DNA from: SHZI01 sp964407855
Lineage (GTDB): Bacteria > Pseudomonadota > Gammaproteobacteria > Steroidobacterales > GCA-2729495
Assembly: GCA_964407855.1 (NCBI GenBank)
Contig: CAYOXI010000003.1
Span: forward strand, 1-64,000
Reading direction: 5' to 3'
DNA length: 64,000 nt
The notes beneath the pieces are model-generated. The model was given only the letters and a program-made list of their open reading frames with translations, was not told where the DNA came from and did no database searches. This document shows positions 8,307 to 17,029 of this stretch, piece by piece. The position numbers were made by a program, and so were the translations under genes. Position 1 is the first letter of the stretch. Every line of letters begins with the position of its first letter.

Positions 8307-8813
8307 ATGACGCCCGCCGAAATCCGGACTGTTGCCGCCGGCATCCGCGTGCTGGTCCTTGACGTCGATGGGGTACTCACGGATGGCCGCCTGCATTACG
8401 ACGCGGATGGCCGGGAAACCAAGGCCTTCCACGTCCGCGACGGCTATGGAATCCAGCAGGCGCTGGCGGCCGGGATTGCTGTTGCGGTCATCTCGGGACG
8501 GCAGTCGGGTGCCGCCACGGCCCGGCTTGCCGAACTGCGGGTGCCGCACGTTTTCCTCGGCAGGAACGACAAGCAGGCCGCCCTCGCCGAGCTGCTGGCG
8601 ATCCTCAGGGTGCCGGCCGGCTCGGTGGCCTGCGTGGGCGATGACCTGCCCGACCTCGAAATGATGTCCGGCGGCATTGGCCTGCGGATCGCGGTGGCGG
8701 ACGCCCACCAGGATGTGGTGCGTCAGGCCGACTGGACCACCAGTCTGCCGGGTGGCCTGGGCGCCGTACGCGAAGTCTGCGATCTGCTGGTAGCTGCCCG
8801 CCAGACCGGCTGA
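8307..8813 (+). CDS. kdsC: KDO-8-phosphate phosphatase KdsC
   Basis: Haloacid-dehalogenase phosphatase that releases KDO from KDO 8-phosphate. The 168-residue protein has the HAD nucleophile motif VLDVDGVLTDG, then ISGRQSG (motif II), the Lys of NDKQAAL (motif III) and VGDDLPDLEMM (motif IV). There is no cap domain, as expected for the tetrameric KdsC subfamily. GTG and ATG are consecutive codons at 8304 and 8307; the ATG has better spacing from AGGG at 8297-8300. It lies 8 nt after kdsD and 6 nt before lptC. Confidence 0.96.
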   Translation: MTPAEIRTVAAGIRVLVLDVDGVLTDGRLHYDADGRETKAFHVRDGYGIQQALAAGIAVAVISGRQSGAATARLAELRVPHVFLGRNDKQAALAELLAILRVPAGSVACVGDDLPDLEMMSGGIGLRIAVADAHQDVVRQADWTTSLPGGLGAVREVCDLLVAARQTG

Positions 8814-8819
8814 GGACTG

Positions 8820-9416
8820 ATGCCAGCCACCGGCTCACGCTTCCCCACGGTCCGGCATCCGGTCCGGCTCGCCCTGCTGGTCGGTGGTGCACTGGCGACG
8901 AGCCTGCTGGTCTTCCTGCGGCCCGCCGGCGAGCCGCAGCGCGAAACCGTCCCCCGTCCCGGCCTCGGGTATTACCTCAAGGACGCGACCCTGACAGGAA
9001 CCGGGGAGGATGGCCGCATCCTGTACGCCGTCAGGGCAGCGGCGGCGGAGCAGATGCTGGCCGATGGAACGGTCACGCTGACGGACGTGAATGTGGACTA
9101 TTCGCCGGGCGAGCAGGTGCCCTGGCGGCTCCGTGCGGATGGCGGACAGATTCCGCCGGATCGTACTATCATCCTCCTGTCGGGCGACGTGGTGGCCACC
9201 ACGGTTCCGCAGGCCGGAATGGCCGGCAACCCGGCACCGCTGACGATCCGCACCGACTATCTGGAGCTGGATCCCGAAGCCCATATTGCCCGCACCGAGC
9301 GGGCCGTAACGGTCGAGCGTAACCGGGACACGCTTAGCGCCAGGGGGATGCGTGTCTATCTCAAGCAGGATCGCCTCGAATTCTCCGCTGAGGTCCGTGG
9401 GCGATTCCTGCCCTGA
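8820..9416 (+). CDS. lptC: LPS export protein LptC
   Basis: Bitopic inner-membrane protein that takes LPS from LptBFG and hands it to LptA. It is 198 residues long with one N-terminal transmembrane helix (LALLVGGALATSLLVFLRP) and a beta-jellyroll periplasmic domain. Recognisable stretches are GYYLKDATLTGTGEDGR, WRLRADGGQ and the LSGDVV/TIRTDYLELDP pattern. Its place between kdsC and lptA makes the call safe despite the low conservation typical of LptC. Confidence 0.92.
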   Translation: MPATGSRFPTVRHPVRLALLVGGALATSLLVFLRPAGEPQRETVPRPGLGYYLKDATLTGTGEDGRILYAVRAAAAEQMLADGTVTLTDVNVDYSPGEQVPWRLRADGGQIPPDRTIILLSGDVVATTVPQAGMAGNPAPLTIRTDYLELDPEAHIARTERAVTVERNRDTLSARGMRVYLKQDRLEFSAEVRGRFLP

Positions 9417-9420
9417 ACCG

Positions 9421-10083
9421 ATGATCGGCCGTCCGCCAGTCGCGGTCCTCCTGGCCATTGGCCTGCTGTCCTGCACGACCCTGGCGGCCCAGGCGCCCGA
9501 GCTGCCCCTGATCAACGAAGCCGACCGGGCGCTGCCGATCGAGCTCGATGCCGCCTTCTCGGAACTCGACCGCCGCAACGACCGCCTCGTATTCCGCGAC
9601 CTGCGCGTGGTCCAGGGAGGCCTCAGCATCACCGCAAACGAGGCAAGCGCCAGTCCTGCCGACTTCAGCAACAGTGTCTGGACCTTCACGGGTTCTGTTG
9701 TCATTCGCAATGGCGCCACCGAGGCCCGTTGCGAGAGGGCGGAGCTGACCTTCAGCAACAACGAGCTGCGCAAGGCCGTGTTGTCGGGTAACCCGGCCCG
9801 GTTTGTCCAGAGCCGGGGACGAGGCACGACGCCGACCGAAGGCCGTGGCCGGACCCTGGAGTACGACCTGCGTGCCGGCACGATCCGCATGGTCAACGAC
9901 GCCTTCCTGAGCGACGGGAGCAATGAAATCACCGGGTCGCTGATCAGCTATGACCTGGTGCGCGAAGTGGTCACGGCCGGGTCTGCCGACGGCGGTGATG
10001 TCCGGATGCGCATCACCCCCCGCCAGGATTCCACGCCCAAGCCCGACGGAGCATCCGGTGGCGGCGAGGTGCCCTCGCCTTGA
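9421..10083 (+). CDS. lptA: LPS transport periplasmic protein LptA
   Basis: Periplasmic bridge protein of the Lpt machine, 220 residues. A signal peptide (about 1-25, ending LAAQA) precedes the OstA/LptA beta-jellyroll. The repeat hallmarks are visible: LPIELDAAFSELDRRNDRLVFRDLRVVQG, VWTFTGSVVIRNG, and RTLEYDLRAGTIRMVNDAFLSDGSNEITG. I chose the ATG at 9421, 4 nt after the lptC stop, because the longer frame runs back through lptC and hides the signal peptide. The C-terminal 25 residues are low-complexity. Confidence 0.94.
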   Translation: MIGRPPVAVLLAIGLLSCTTLAAQAPELPLINEADRALPIELDAAFSELDRRNDRLVFRDLRVVQGGLSITANEASASPADFSNSVWTFTGSVVIRNGATEARCERAELTFSNNELRKAVLSGNPARFVQSRGRGTTPTEGRGRTLEYDLRAGTIRMVNDAFLSDGSNEITGSLISYDLVREVVTAGSADGGDVRMRITPRQDSTPKPDGASGGGEVPSP

Positions 10084-10805
10084 GCACGCTCCGGGCCGCT
10101 GACATCGAGAAGCGCTTCAGGTTGCGCCGGGTCGTAAAGGGCATCTCGCTCGAAATCTCGAGTGGGGAAATCGTCGGTTTGCTGGGCCCCAATGGCGCCG
10201 GCAAGACCACGGCGTTCTACATGATCGTCGGCCTGATCCCCTGCGACCGGGGCAGCATCACGCTCGACGGCCATGACCTGACGGGGATGCCCATGCACCG
10301 GAGGGCGAAAATGGGGCTTGGCTACCTGCCCCAGGAGGCATCGATATTCCGCAAGCTCTCCGTCGAAGACAACATCCTTGCCATTCTGGAAACCCGGGAC
10401 GACCTGGACCGGGCCGGCAGGGAACGATTGCTCGAGGAACTGCTGGACGAACTCCACGTCAGCCACGTCCGGGGGAGCCAGGGCATGAGCCTGTCCGGCG
10501 GCGAGAGGCGACGGGTCGAGATTGCCCGGGCGCTGGCGGCGGAACCCCGCTTCGTGCTGCTGGACGAGCCATTTGCCGGCGTGGACCCGATCTCGGTGCT
10601 GGACATCCAGCGGATTGTCCGGCATCTGGCCACCCGGGGTATCGGCGTGCTGATTACGGATCATAATGTGCGCGAGACACTGGGAATCTGCGAGCGCGCC
10701 TATATTCTCAACGATGGCCTGATGATTGCCGAAGGAACGCCCAGGGCGATCCTGGACAATCAGCAGGTCCGGCAGGTTTATCTGGGCGAGGGATTCAGAC
10801 TGTAG
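10080..10805 (+). CDS. lptB: LPS export ABC transporter ATPase LptB
   Basis: Cytosolic ATPase of LptB2FGC. It is 241 residues long with Walker A GPNGAGKTT (36-44), Q-loop GYLPQEASIFRKLSVEDN, signature LSGGERRR, Walker B FVLLDEPFAGVD and the switch His in ITDHNVRET. The start is a TTG that overlaps the lptA stop as TTGA, so translation is probably coupled. lptF and lptG are not in this window, as usual, and rpoN follows about 40 nt downstream. Confidence 0.97.
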   Translation: MSTLRAADIEKRFRLRRVVKGISLEISSGEIVGLLGPNGAGKTTAFYMIVGLIPCDRGSITLDGHDLTGMPMHRRAKMGLGYLPQEASIFRKLSVEDNILAILETRDDLDRAGRERLLEELLDELHVSHVRGSQGMSLSGGERRRVEIARALAAEPRFVLLDEPFAGVDPISVLDIQRIVRHLATRGIGVLITDHNVRETLGICERAYILNDGLMIAEGTPRAILDNQQVRQVYLGEGFRL

Positions 10806-10844
10806 CTTCCCGATGGTCTTGACGGCAGTTACTCAGGGATGACG

Positions 10845-12326
10845 ATGAAGCCGGCACTTCAACTCCGCATCAGCCAGCAACTGACCATGACGCCGCAGTT
10901 GCAGCAGGCGATCCGTCTGCTGCAACTGCCGGTTGCCGAGCTGAATACCCAGCTGGAGCAGTTGCTGACCGAGAACGTGATGCTTGAAGTCGAGGAACCG
11001 GCCTCGCAGTCAGCCGAACGCCCCGAGCTGATTGCACCCTCTCCCGCTGATCCCGCCCATGGCGGAACTCCGGATGACGAAACGCCGGCGGATACCTGGG
11101 ATGATGGCGACTCGGACCTGGCAGCCGGCAGCGACCCGGGCCCGGATGAGTACCAGGACTCTTTGCTGTGGAACGAGACCTCCGGGCGGGGCGCCAGCTG
11201 GGATGGCGAAGACGGCCGTCCCGAACCCAGCGACCGTACCGGCGAAACGCTGCACGCCCACCTCTTGTGGCAGCTGGAAACTGAGCACTTCAACCCGCGC
11301 GAGTTCCTGATCGGCCAGGCCCTGATCGACAGCATCAACGACGCCGGCTACCTCACCGAGCCGCTGCCGGGCATTCTGGAAATACTCAATCGGGACGGCA
11401 CTTTCACCCTCGAGGAGCTGGAGCAGACCCTGGCAAAGGTCCAGGCGCTGGATCCCTCCGGCGTGGCAGCGCGCAACCTGGGCGAGTGCGTCCGGATCCA
11501 GCTGCGACAGCTGGGCGGTGATCTCCCCGGGCTCCAGCTGGCACTGGCCATAACCATCGACGGCCTCGACCTGGTCGCCGACCAGCAGTTTGCGATGCTC
11601 CGCCGGCAACATGGCGTATCCGGGGAAGAACTGGACACTGCCCTTGCGCTGATTCGCAACTGCCACCCGAAACCGGGCCTGGCGGTCCAGCCGGCTGCTG
11701 CCGACTACATCGTCCCGGACGTGTTCGTCCGGAAGCGCAATAACCGCTGGGTGGTGGAGGTCAACCGCTCCGTTACGCCCCGACTGAAAGTCAACCAGGC
11801 CTATGCCGATCTGGTCCGGGGCGACAGCGAACACACCACGCTGCGTAACCAGCTCCAGGAAGCGCGCTGGCTGGTGCGCAGCCTCGAAATCCGCAATGAC
11901 ACCCTGCTCCGTGTTGCGCGGTGCATCGTGGATCGCCAGTCCGCCTTTCTGGACCAGGGAGAAGAGGCCATGCGGCCCATGGTGCTGCGCGATGTGGCCG
12001 AGACCGTGGAAATGCATGAGTCCACGATCTCCCGGGTCACGGCCAACAAGTACATGCATACACCCCGGGGCGTATTCGAGTTCCGGCACTTCTTTTCCAG
12101 CCAGGTGACCGGCGACGACGGGAGCGAGCAGTCATCGACGGCCATTCGCGCCCGCATCAAGCGCCTGATCGCCCAGGAAGACCCCCGGCGGCCGCTGTCG
12201 GACAGCCAGCTGGGCGAACTGCTGTCGAAGCAGGGTATCCAGGTTGCGCGCCGGACAGTGGCAAAATACCGGGAAGCCATGCAGATACCCCCGTCCAGTG
12301 AACGCAAGCGCCGTCCGCCACGCTGA
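10845..12326 (+). CDS. rpoN: RNA polymerase sigma-54 factor RpoN
   Basis: Alternative sigma factor for enhancer-dependent promoters, 493 residues. Region I is the Gln/Leu-rich activator-responsive segment (LQLRISQQLTMTPQLQQAIRLLQLP), followed by an acidic region II (about 50-125), the core-binding domain and the DNA-binding part. The C-terminal RpoN box ARRTVAKYRE, which reads the -24 element, is intact. ATG codons occur at 10839 and 10845. The second has proper spacing from AGGG at 10835-10838 and matches the family N-terminus MKxxLQLR. Confidence 0.97.
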   Translation: MKPALQLRISQQLTMTPQLQQAIRLLQLPVAELNTQLEQLLTENVMLEVEEPASQSAERPELIAPSPADPAHGGTPDDETPADTWDDGDSDLAAGSDPGPDEYQDSLLWNETSGRGASWDGEDGRPEPSDRTGETLHAHLLWQLETEHFNPREFLIGQALIDSINDAGYLTEPLPGILEILNRDGTFTLEELEQTLAKVQALDPSGVAARNLGECVRIQLRQLGGDLPGLQLALAITIDGLDLVADQQFAMLRRQHGVSGEELDTALALIRNCHPKPGLAVQPAAADYIVPDVFVRKRNNRWVVEVNRSVTPRLKVNQAYADLVRGDSEHTTLRNQLQEARWLVRSLEIRNDTLLRVARCIVDRQSAFLDQGEEAMRPMVLRDVAETVEMHESTISRVTANKYMHTPRGVFEFRHFFSSQVTGDDGSEQSSTAIRARIKRLIAQEDPRRPLSDSQLGELLSKQGIQVARRTVAKYREAMQIPPSSERKRRPPR

Positions 12327-12390
12327 CCGGGCCCGGACAAAGCCTGCCCCGGGGCCAGTTGCCGGGGCGCACAGAAAAAGGAGGCGCCGC

Positions 12391-12711
12391 ATGCAAATCA
12401 ACGTCACAGGTCATCACATCGAAGTTACCGAGGCACTGCGGGACTACGTGAATTCGAGACTCTCCCGTCTGGAGCGCCACTTCGACCAGGTCAGCACCGT
12501 CCACTGCATACTTACCGTTGAGAAGATCCGCCACCGCGCCGAGGCGACGATCCACATCACGGGCGCACAACTCTTCGCCGATGCCACGGAAGGAGACATG
12601 TACGCTGCGATAGATGCGCTGGCCGACAAGCTCGACAGCCAGGTACGCAGGCACAAGGAGAAGCTGACGGATCACAACGACCGCCACTCCGTGCGGCGCG
12701 ACCTGACCTGA
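12391..12711 (+). CDS. hpf: Ribosome hibernation promoting factor (short HPF/YhbH)
   Basis: Binds the 30S decoding region and helps form inactive 100S ribosomes in stationary phase. The 106-residue protein has the whole HPF core: MQINVTGHHIEVTEALRDYV, the LERHFDQV helix, and DMYAAIDALADKLDSQVRRHKEK. It lacks the C-terminal dimerisation domain of long HPF. AAAGGAGG lies 6 nt before the ATG. rpoN-hpf is the standard order, but ptsN, which normally follows, is replaced directly by rapZ. Confidence 0.95.
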   Translation: MQINVTGHHIEVTEALRDYVNSRLSRLERHFDQVSTVHCILTVEKIRHRAEATIHITGAQLFADATEGDMYAAIDALADKLDSQVRRHKEKLTDHNDRHSVRRDLT

Positions 12712-12731
12712 CTCAGGCGGGGACCCGGGCG

Positions 12732-13631
12732 GTGCGCCTCATCATCGTCAGCGGCCTGTCGGGTTCAGGCAAATCTGTCGCGCTGAATCATTTCGAGGAC
12801 CTCGGCTACTACTGCATCGACAATGTGCCGGCCGCCCTCCTCGGCACGATGATCGCCGAGTTGACCAGCACCGAGGACCCGACCTATGGCAACCTTGCCA
12901 TCGGCATTGACGCACGCAACCGCGCCGACGACCTGGCCAGGCTGCCGGACGTCGTCACGGAGCTGGGCAGCCGGGGCATACGCTGCGAGGTCATATTCCT
13001 GCATGCGGAAGACGACGTACTGCTGAAGCGTTTTGCCGATACCCGTCGCAAGCACCCACTGAGTGCAGCCGGACTGAGCCTCCGGGAAGCCATTGAACGG
13101 GAGCGTGAGCTACTCGGTCCCATCATTGCGTCAGCCGACCTGGTCCTGGATACCAGCCGCACGAGCATTTACGAGTTGCGGGACATCATCCGCCGGCGGG
13201 TAGGAGAGAACGAACGCGCGGGGCTTTCCATCCTGATCGAGTCGTTCGGTTACAAGCATGGCATTCCGGCGGATGCCGATTTTGTCTTCGACCTTCGCTG
13301 CCTGCCCAACCCTTACTGGGACGCGGGCCTCCGGCCGCTCACCGGCAGGGATGAGGAAGTAATCCGCTTTCTCGACGCCGCGCCGAGCGTGCAGCGGATG
13401 TTCGCCGACATCGTCGGCTTCCTCGATCGCTGGATTCCGGAGTATGTGGACTTTCACCGGAACTACCTGACCGTGGCCATCGGCTGCACCGGGGGCCAGC
13501 ACCGCTCCGTGTACATGACCGAGAAGCTCGCGGCGGACCTCGCGAAGCGCTACGCGCCCGTCATGACCCGGCACAATGAACTGCCCAATGTCACCAACCA
13601 GTTCACGGCCCCGCAGCTTGGGGGCGCCTGA
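12732..13631 (+). CDS. rapZ: RNase adapter protein RapZ
   Basis: GTP/ATP-binding protein that in E. coli guides RNase E to the small RNA GlmZ and so controls glucosamine 6-phosphate synthesis. The 299-residue product has Walker A GLSGSGKS near the N-terminus, a DTSRTSIYELR segment, and the conserved C-terminal RNA-binding domain (SFGYKHGIPADADFVFDLRCLPNP and IGCTGGQHRSVYM). It starts at a GTG 20 nt after hpf. Whether a GlmZ-like RNA exists in this organism cannot be judged from the window. Confidence 0.94.
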   Translation: MRLIIVSGLSGSGKSVALNHFEDLGYYCIDNVPAALLGTMIAELTSTEDPTYGNLAIGIDARNRADDLARLPDVVTELGSRGIRCEVIFLHAEDDVLLKRFADTRRKHPLSAAGLSLREAIERERELLGPIIASADLVLDTSRTSIYELRDIIRRRVGENERAGLSILIESFGYKHGIPADADFVFDLRCLPNPYWDAGLRPLTGRDEEVIRFLDAAPSVQRMFADIVGFLDRWIPEYVDFHRNYLTVAIGCTGGQHRSVYMTEKLAADLAKRYAPVMTRHNELPNVTNQFTAPQLGGA

Positions 13632-13638
13632 CGGCAGT

Positions 13639-14916
13639 TCAGGCCGCGCTGCTGCCCGCGATCTGCAGCGCCGGTACGCGCTGGGAGTATTCCTCGCTCA
13701 GATCCTTCCAGCCCAGGATTCCCGACGGTGAATCCATGGGCTTGCCGGCGAGAAAGTCCCGCAGTTCTTCGCGCCGGGCCATGGCATCCCGGTAACCCAG
13801 GGCGATCAGTTCCCGGGTGTAGCCGGACTCGAAAAGCAGGTAGCTGAGCAGCTGCGCGCCCCCGTAGTTCAGCGCGCCGAGCCCTCTCAGCAACAGCCGG
13901 ATGGGTCGGGGCATCTCCCGGACGTGACGGGCTGCAATGCTGCGGATGTCCTCGCTCGGCAGCATGATCAGGACGTTGGTGTGCCGGAGTACGCCGAAGT
14001 GTCCCTCCATGGTCCGGCCCGGCATGGTGTCGAGGATCAGGTTGATCCGGCTGAGGTTCTCCAGGTCCGACGACAGCCCATCCATGAACAATGCATCCAG
14101 AATGTAGCCGGCGATGCGGCCAAAACTAGGGTAGGGGACAAGTTCTTCCATGTCGGGCAGCGGTTCCGGCAGCTCGTTCCGCACGCCGATCACCAGCAGG
14201 CGTTCCGCGCCGAGGCGCAGGGCCGGCGACAGGGGTGTCGCCTGACGCATGGCGCCGTCACCGAAGTACTCCCGACCGATCCGCACAGGAGAAAACACCA
14301 GTGGCACGGCAATGCTCGCCATCAGGTGCTCCAGGCTGATCCGGGTGGGCCGGCCTTTGCGCCGGACGCGATCCCAGGGCTCGGCAGCAGGTCCTCCCTG
14401 GTAGAAGGTCACCGAACGGGCTGAACCGTAGCCGGCGGCCGTGATGGCCAGTGCGTCGAGGTAGCCCCGGTCAATAGCCTCCTGGACCGCATCAAAGTTG
14501 ATTCGCCCGCGCAGCAGGGCCCACAGCGGCGCATTGTCGAGCAGGGAGCGGGGATTCCGCTGGCCGAGCCCCCCCAGCACGATGGTGGTAAACCAGTGGA
14601 GGCTGCTTTTCAGCATGGTCCAGGCATCGCAGCGGTACACCTGGCCCGAATTGAAGTTGGCCCAGACCCGCTCCAGATCCGTAACGCCTGTCCGAAAGGA
14701 ACGGGCTCGGGAAGCAAGCACGGCGGCACTGATCGCCCCCGCGGAGGTGCCGCTCAGGACACAGAAGGGATTGGGCGAGCGGCGGGGAAGCAGTTCCGCG
14801 ACCGCCTTGAGCACACCGACCTGATAGGCGCCCCGCGCACCGCCGCCGGGCAGGACCAGGCCGACCTTACGGTAAAGGCCGTCGGTGACGGTGGTCTGTC
14901 TGCGATCAGGGCCCAT
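13639..14916 (-). CDS. Patatin-like phospholipase
   Basis: A 425-residue lipid acyl hydrolase of the bacterial patatin family. The oxyanion-hole motif GGGARGAYQVG is near residue 25, the nucleophile sits in GTSAG, and the catalytic Asp is in FGDGAMRQ, so the Ser-Asp dyad is complete. No signal peptide is visible, which suggests a cytosolic or membrane-associated enzyme. The C-terminal 120 residues (after about 300) are outside the patatin core. Substrate unknown. It is convergent with rapZ (7-nt gap) and divergent from the peroxiredoxin gene. Confidence 0.9.
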   Translation of the reverse strand: MGPDRRQTTVTDGLYRKVGLVLPGGGARGAYQVGVLKAVAELLPRRSPNPFCVLSGTSAGAISAAVLASRARSFRTGVTDLERVWANFNSGQVYRCDAWTMLKSSLHWFTTIVLGGLGQRNPRSLLDNAPLWALLRGRINFDAVQEAIDRGYLDALAITAAGYGSARSVTFYQGGPAAEPWDRVRRKGRPTRISLEHLMASIAVPLVFSPVRIGREYFGDGAMRQATPLSPALRLGAERLLVIGVRNELPEPLPDMEELVPYPSFGRIAGYILDALFMDGLSSDLENLSRINLILDTMPGRTMEGHFGVLRHTNVLIMLPSEDIRSIAARHVREMPRPIRLLLRGLGALNYGGAQLLSYLLFESGYTRELIALGYRDAMARREELRDFLAGKPMDSPSGILGWKDLSEEYSQRVPALQIAGSSAA

Positions 14917-14996
14917 GGGCCCCCCGGTGGCTGCGCTGAAGCAGACCCGATCTTAAGGCTGCCCTGCAGCCGCCACAAGGAAGCAGGCCGCAGTGC

Positions 14997-15011
14997 TATC
15001 CTCGGCTCGTG
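14997..15011 (+). promoter_or_regulatory. Candidate -10 element of the peroxiredoxin gene
   Basis: TATCCT at 14997-15002 ends 6 nt before the GTG at 15009. This fits the leaderless layout seen before other single genes here. The hexamer is weaker than the others and I see no -35. Confidence 0.3.
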
Positions 15012-15587
15012 TCCGAACTGCCGGAGTCGCCCGAAATGATGCGTCAGATTGCTCTACTCGCCGGCATGGCCGCCGTCGTTGGCATCGGCCTCGCCTGGTG
15101 GAATGTCAGCCTGGCAGCCCAGCCGGCGGTGGGCGAGGCCGCACCGGAATTCCGCCTCCAGGATCAGAACGGCAACTGGGTCACACTGGCGGACCTGAAG
15201 GGACAGTGGGTCGCCCTGTACTTCTATCCCAAGGCCGACACGCCGGGATGCACCAAAGAAGCCTGTGAGTTCCGGGACAATATCTTCGCCTTCGAGGAGG
15301 TCGGCGCAACCGTGATTGGCGTAAGCATCGACGCCATCGCCGACCAGAAGAAGTTCGCCGAGAAGTACAGCCTGCCGTTTCCGCTGCTCGCCGACGTGGA
15401 CGGCGAGGCAGCAGAGGCCTATGGCGTGCTGAACAACCTCGGCATCATGAAACTGGCCAGGCGCCAGTCGTTCCTGATCCGTCCGGACGGCAGCATTGCC
15501 CGTCACTATGCCAGGGTGGATCCGGCGACGCATTCGCAGGAAGTGCTGGCAGATCTCAAGAGCCTGCAGGCTGACGCGGGCAGCTGA
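15009..15587 (+). CDS. Membrane-anchored peroxiredoxin (Bcp/PrxQ type)
   Basis: Thiol peroxidase of the AhpC/TSA family, 192 residues from the GTG at 15009. An N-terminal hydrophobic segment (IALLAGMAAVVGIGLAWW) is absent from cytosolic Bcp and suggests a periplasmic, anchored or secreted enzyme. The catalytic core reads FYPKADTPGCTKEACEFRD, with a peroxidatic Cys and a second Cys five residues on, the PrxQ pattern. The start is uncertain. The GTG has a -10-like hexamer 6 nt upstream and no ribosome-binding site, while the ATG at 15036 has only a distant GGAG; the choice changes nine residues before the membrane segment. Confidence 0.87.
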   Translation: MSELPESPEMMRQIALLAGMAAVVGIGLAWWNVSLAAQPAVGEAAPEFRLQDQNGNWVTLADLKGQWVALYFYPKADTPGCTKEACEFRDNIFAFEEVGATVIGVSIDAIADQKKFAEKYSLPFPLLADVDGEAAEAYGVLNNLGIMKLARRQSFLIRPDGSIARHYARVDPATHSQEVLADLKSLQADAGS

Positions 15588-15643
15588 CGGGACGGGCGGC
15601 CGGCATCTGCCAGTCAGGCCGCGGGCCAGGCCAGGCGCGGCAA

Positions 15644-17008
15644 TCAGACCGGTTCGTCGTGATCCTGGGCCAGCAGGCCGCGACCCGGCAGGGCCCCCGG
15701 CTCCAGCTCGATCACCCGGCTGAAGGCACGGCCCAGCAGCAGCGCCACCGCACCCCAGAGCGCTGCTATTGCAGCACCAGCGACCGCAATGCCGGCCAGT
15801 CCCAGTCCCAGTCCGCCAAGCAGCGCATATAGCCAGACATTGACGGCGTCTCCGCCCCGGTAGACCACCGTATCGATGACGTTCTTTGCCTTGAACCGGC
15901 TCTCTTTAGGGAGCGCGGTGAACAGCAGTTCCCGGGCCGGCCGCGTGATCGCGTAATCCCCGGCCCGGCGCAGGATCTGGACGCCGAGCAGCACCAGCAG
16001 CACCGGCGTCGACGCCAGCGCCAGGAAGCCCGCCACCATGAAGAGCGGCAGAGCCACGAGCAGGGCCGTCAGCCCGAAGCGCCTGACCAGTCGCCCGGTA
16101 ACGAACAGCTGGGTCGGCAGGCAGATGGCATTCACGATGAGATCCACGGCCGCGAGGATGCGCGTGCGCTCCGCCGAAGTGGCGACCGTGTCCCGGAGCA
16201 GTTCGGCCTGTTGCATGTACATGAAGGTGCTGACGGCAGTAAAGAGCAGCACGAAAAACGCGATCCCCAGCAGGTAGCGGGAGCGGCCGAGCAAGGAGAT
16301 ACCGGCCAGGGGATTCCCGCCGATCGGTTCGTCGCTCTCCATCGGTCCGGTAAGCGGCTTGTGGGGGCTGGCGGGGGAATTCTTTTCCCAGCGGAGGAGG
16401 AACTGCACCAGCACCACCGTCGTCAGCAGCAGGGCGCCGGCACAAAGCAGCAGTCCGTCGATCCCGATGTTACCCACCATCAGCGTGGTCACTGCCGGCC
16501 CGGCGATCGCCCCGGCACTGCCACCTGCAGCCAGGAAACCAAAGAGTCGCCGGGACTGCTCTGCGGAGAAGAGATCCGCCATGAAGCTCCAGTAGACCGA
16601 CAGCACGAACAGGTTGAACACCCCTACCCAGACGAAGAAAGCCTGGGCGACCCAGTCGGGCGGCTCGTCACCGGCACCGCGGAAGAAGGCGGAAAACAGT
16701 CCCACCATGGCGACCAGCAACAGCGAGATCAGGGGAACGAACCGGGACCGGGGCAGATGGGCGCAGGCGAGGCCGTAGAGGGGGACAACCACGAGGGTGG
16801 CAGCGAAGGACAGCAGAAAGAGGTACTTGAGATTCTCCACGCCGCCAGCGATGCCCATCGCATCGCGGACCGGCCGGAGCATGTAGTAGGCCGCCATCAG
16901 GCAGAACATGTAGGCCGCACCCAGCAGGGCGGCAGCCAGCTCTCCTGGCCTCGCCCCGATTGCGCGCGCGGCAATGCCGGCAGCACTACCCGCCTGCTTA
17001 AGGCCCAT
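15644..17008 (-). CDS. MFS-fold transporter resembling Tlc ATP/ADP translocases
   Basis: A polytopic inner-membrane protein of 454 residues with about 12 hydrophobic helices. The first helix ends AAYYMLRPVRDAMG, a pattern I associate with the bacterial branch of the Tlc nucleotide-transporter-like MFS proteins. A further family-like segment is TRPARELLFTALPKESRFKAKNVIDTVVYRGGDAV. These proteins occur in free-living bacteria and their substrate is not established, so nucleotide exchange should not be assumed. It is convergent with the peroxiredoxin gene and begins 21 nt after the pyk stop, so it may be the last gene of the glycolytic transcript. Confidence 0.75.
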   Translation of the reverse strand: MGLKQAGSAAGIAARAIGARPGELAAALLGAAYMFCLMAAYYMLRPVRDAMGIAGGVENLKYLFLLSFAATLVVVPLYGLACAHLPRSRFVPLISLLLVAMVGLFSAFFRGAGDEPPDWVAQAFFVWVGVFNLFVLSVYWSFMADLFSAEQSRRLFGFLAAGGSAGAIAGPAVTTLMVGNIGIDGLLLCAGALLLTTVVLVQFLLRWEKNSPASPHKPLTGPMESDEPIGGNPLAGISLLGRSRYLLGIAFFVLLFTAVSTFMYMQQAELLRDTVATSAERTRILAAVDLIVNAICLPTQLFVTGRLVRRFGLTALLVALPLFMVAGFLALASTPVLLVLLGVQILRRAGDYAITRPARELLFTALPKESRFKAKNVIDTVVYRGGDAVNVWLYALLGGLGLGLAGIAVAGAAIAALWGAVALLLGRAFSRVIELEPGALPGRGLLAQDHDEPV

Positions 17009-17029
17009 GGGAAACCGCGATGACCGGGG

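Noticed and set aside
7260..8708. A long minus-strand open frame that would extend ibaG to more than 500 residues
   Set aside because: It is antisense to kdsD and kdsC, Ser/Arg-rich and without domains. Only the last 80 residues match the BolA/IbaG family and they have their own ATG.
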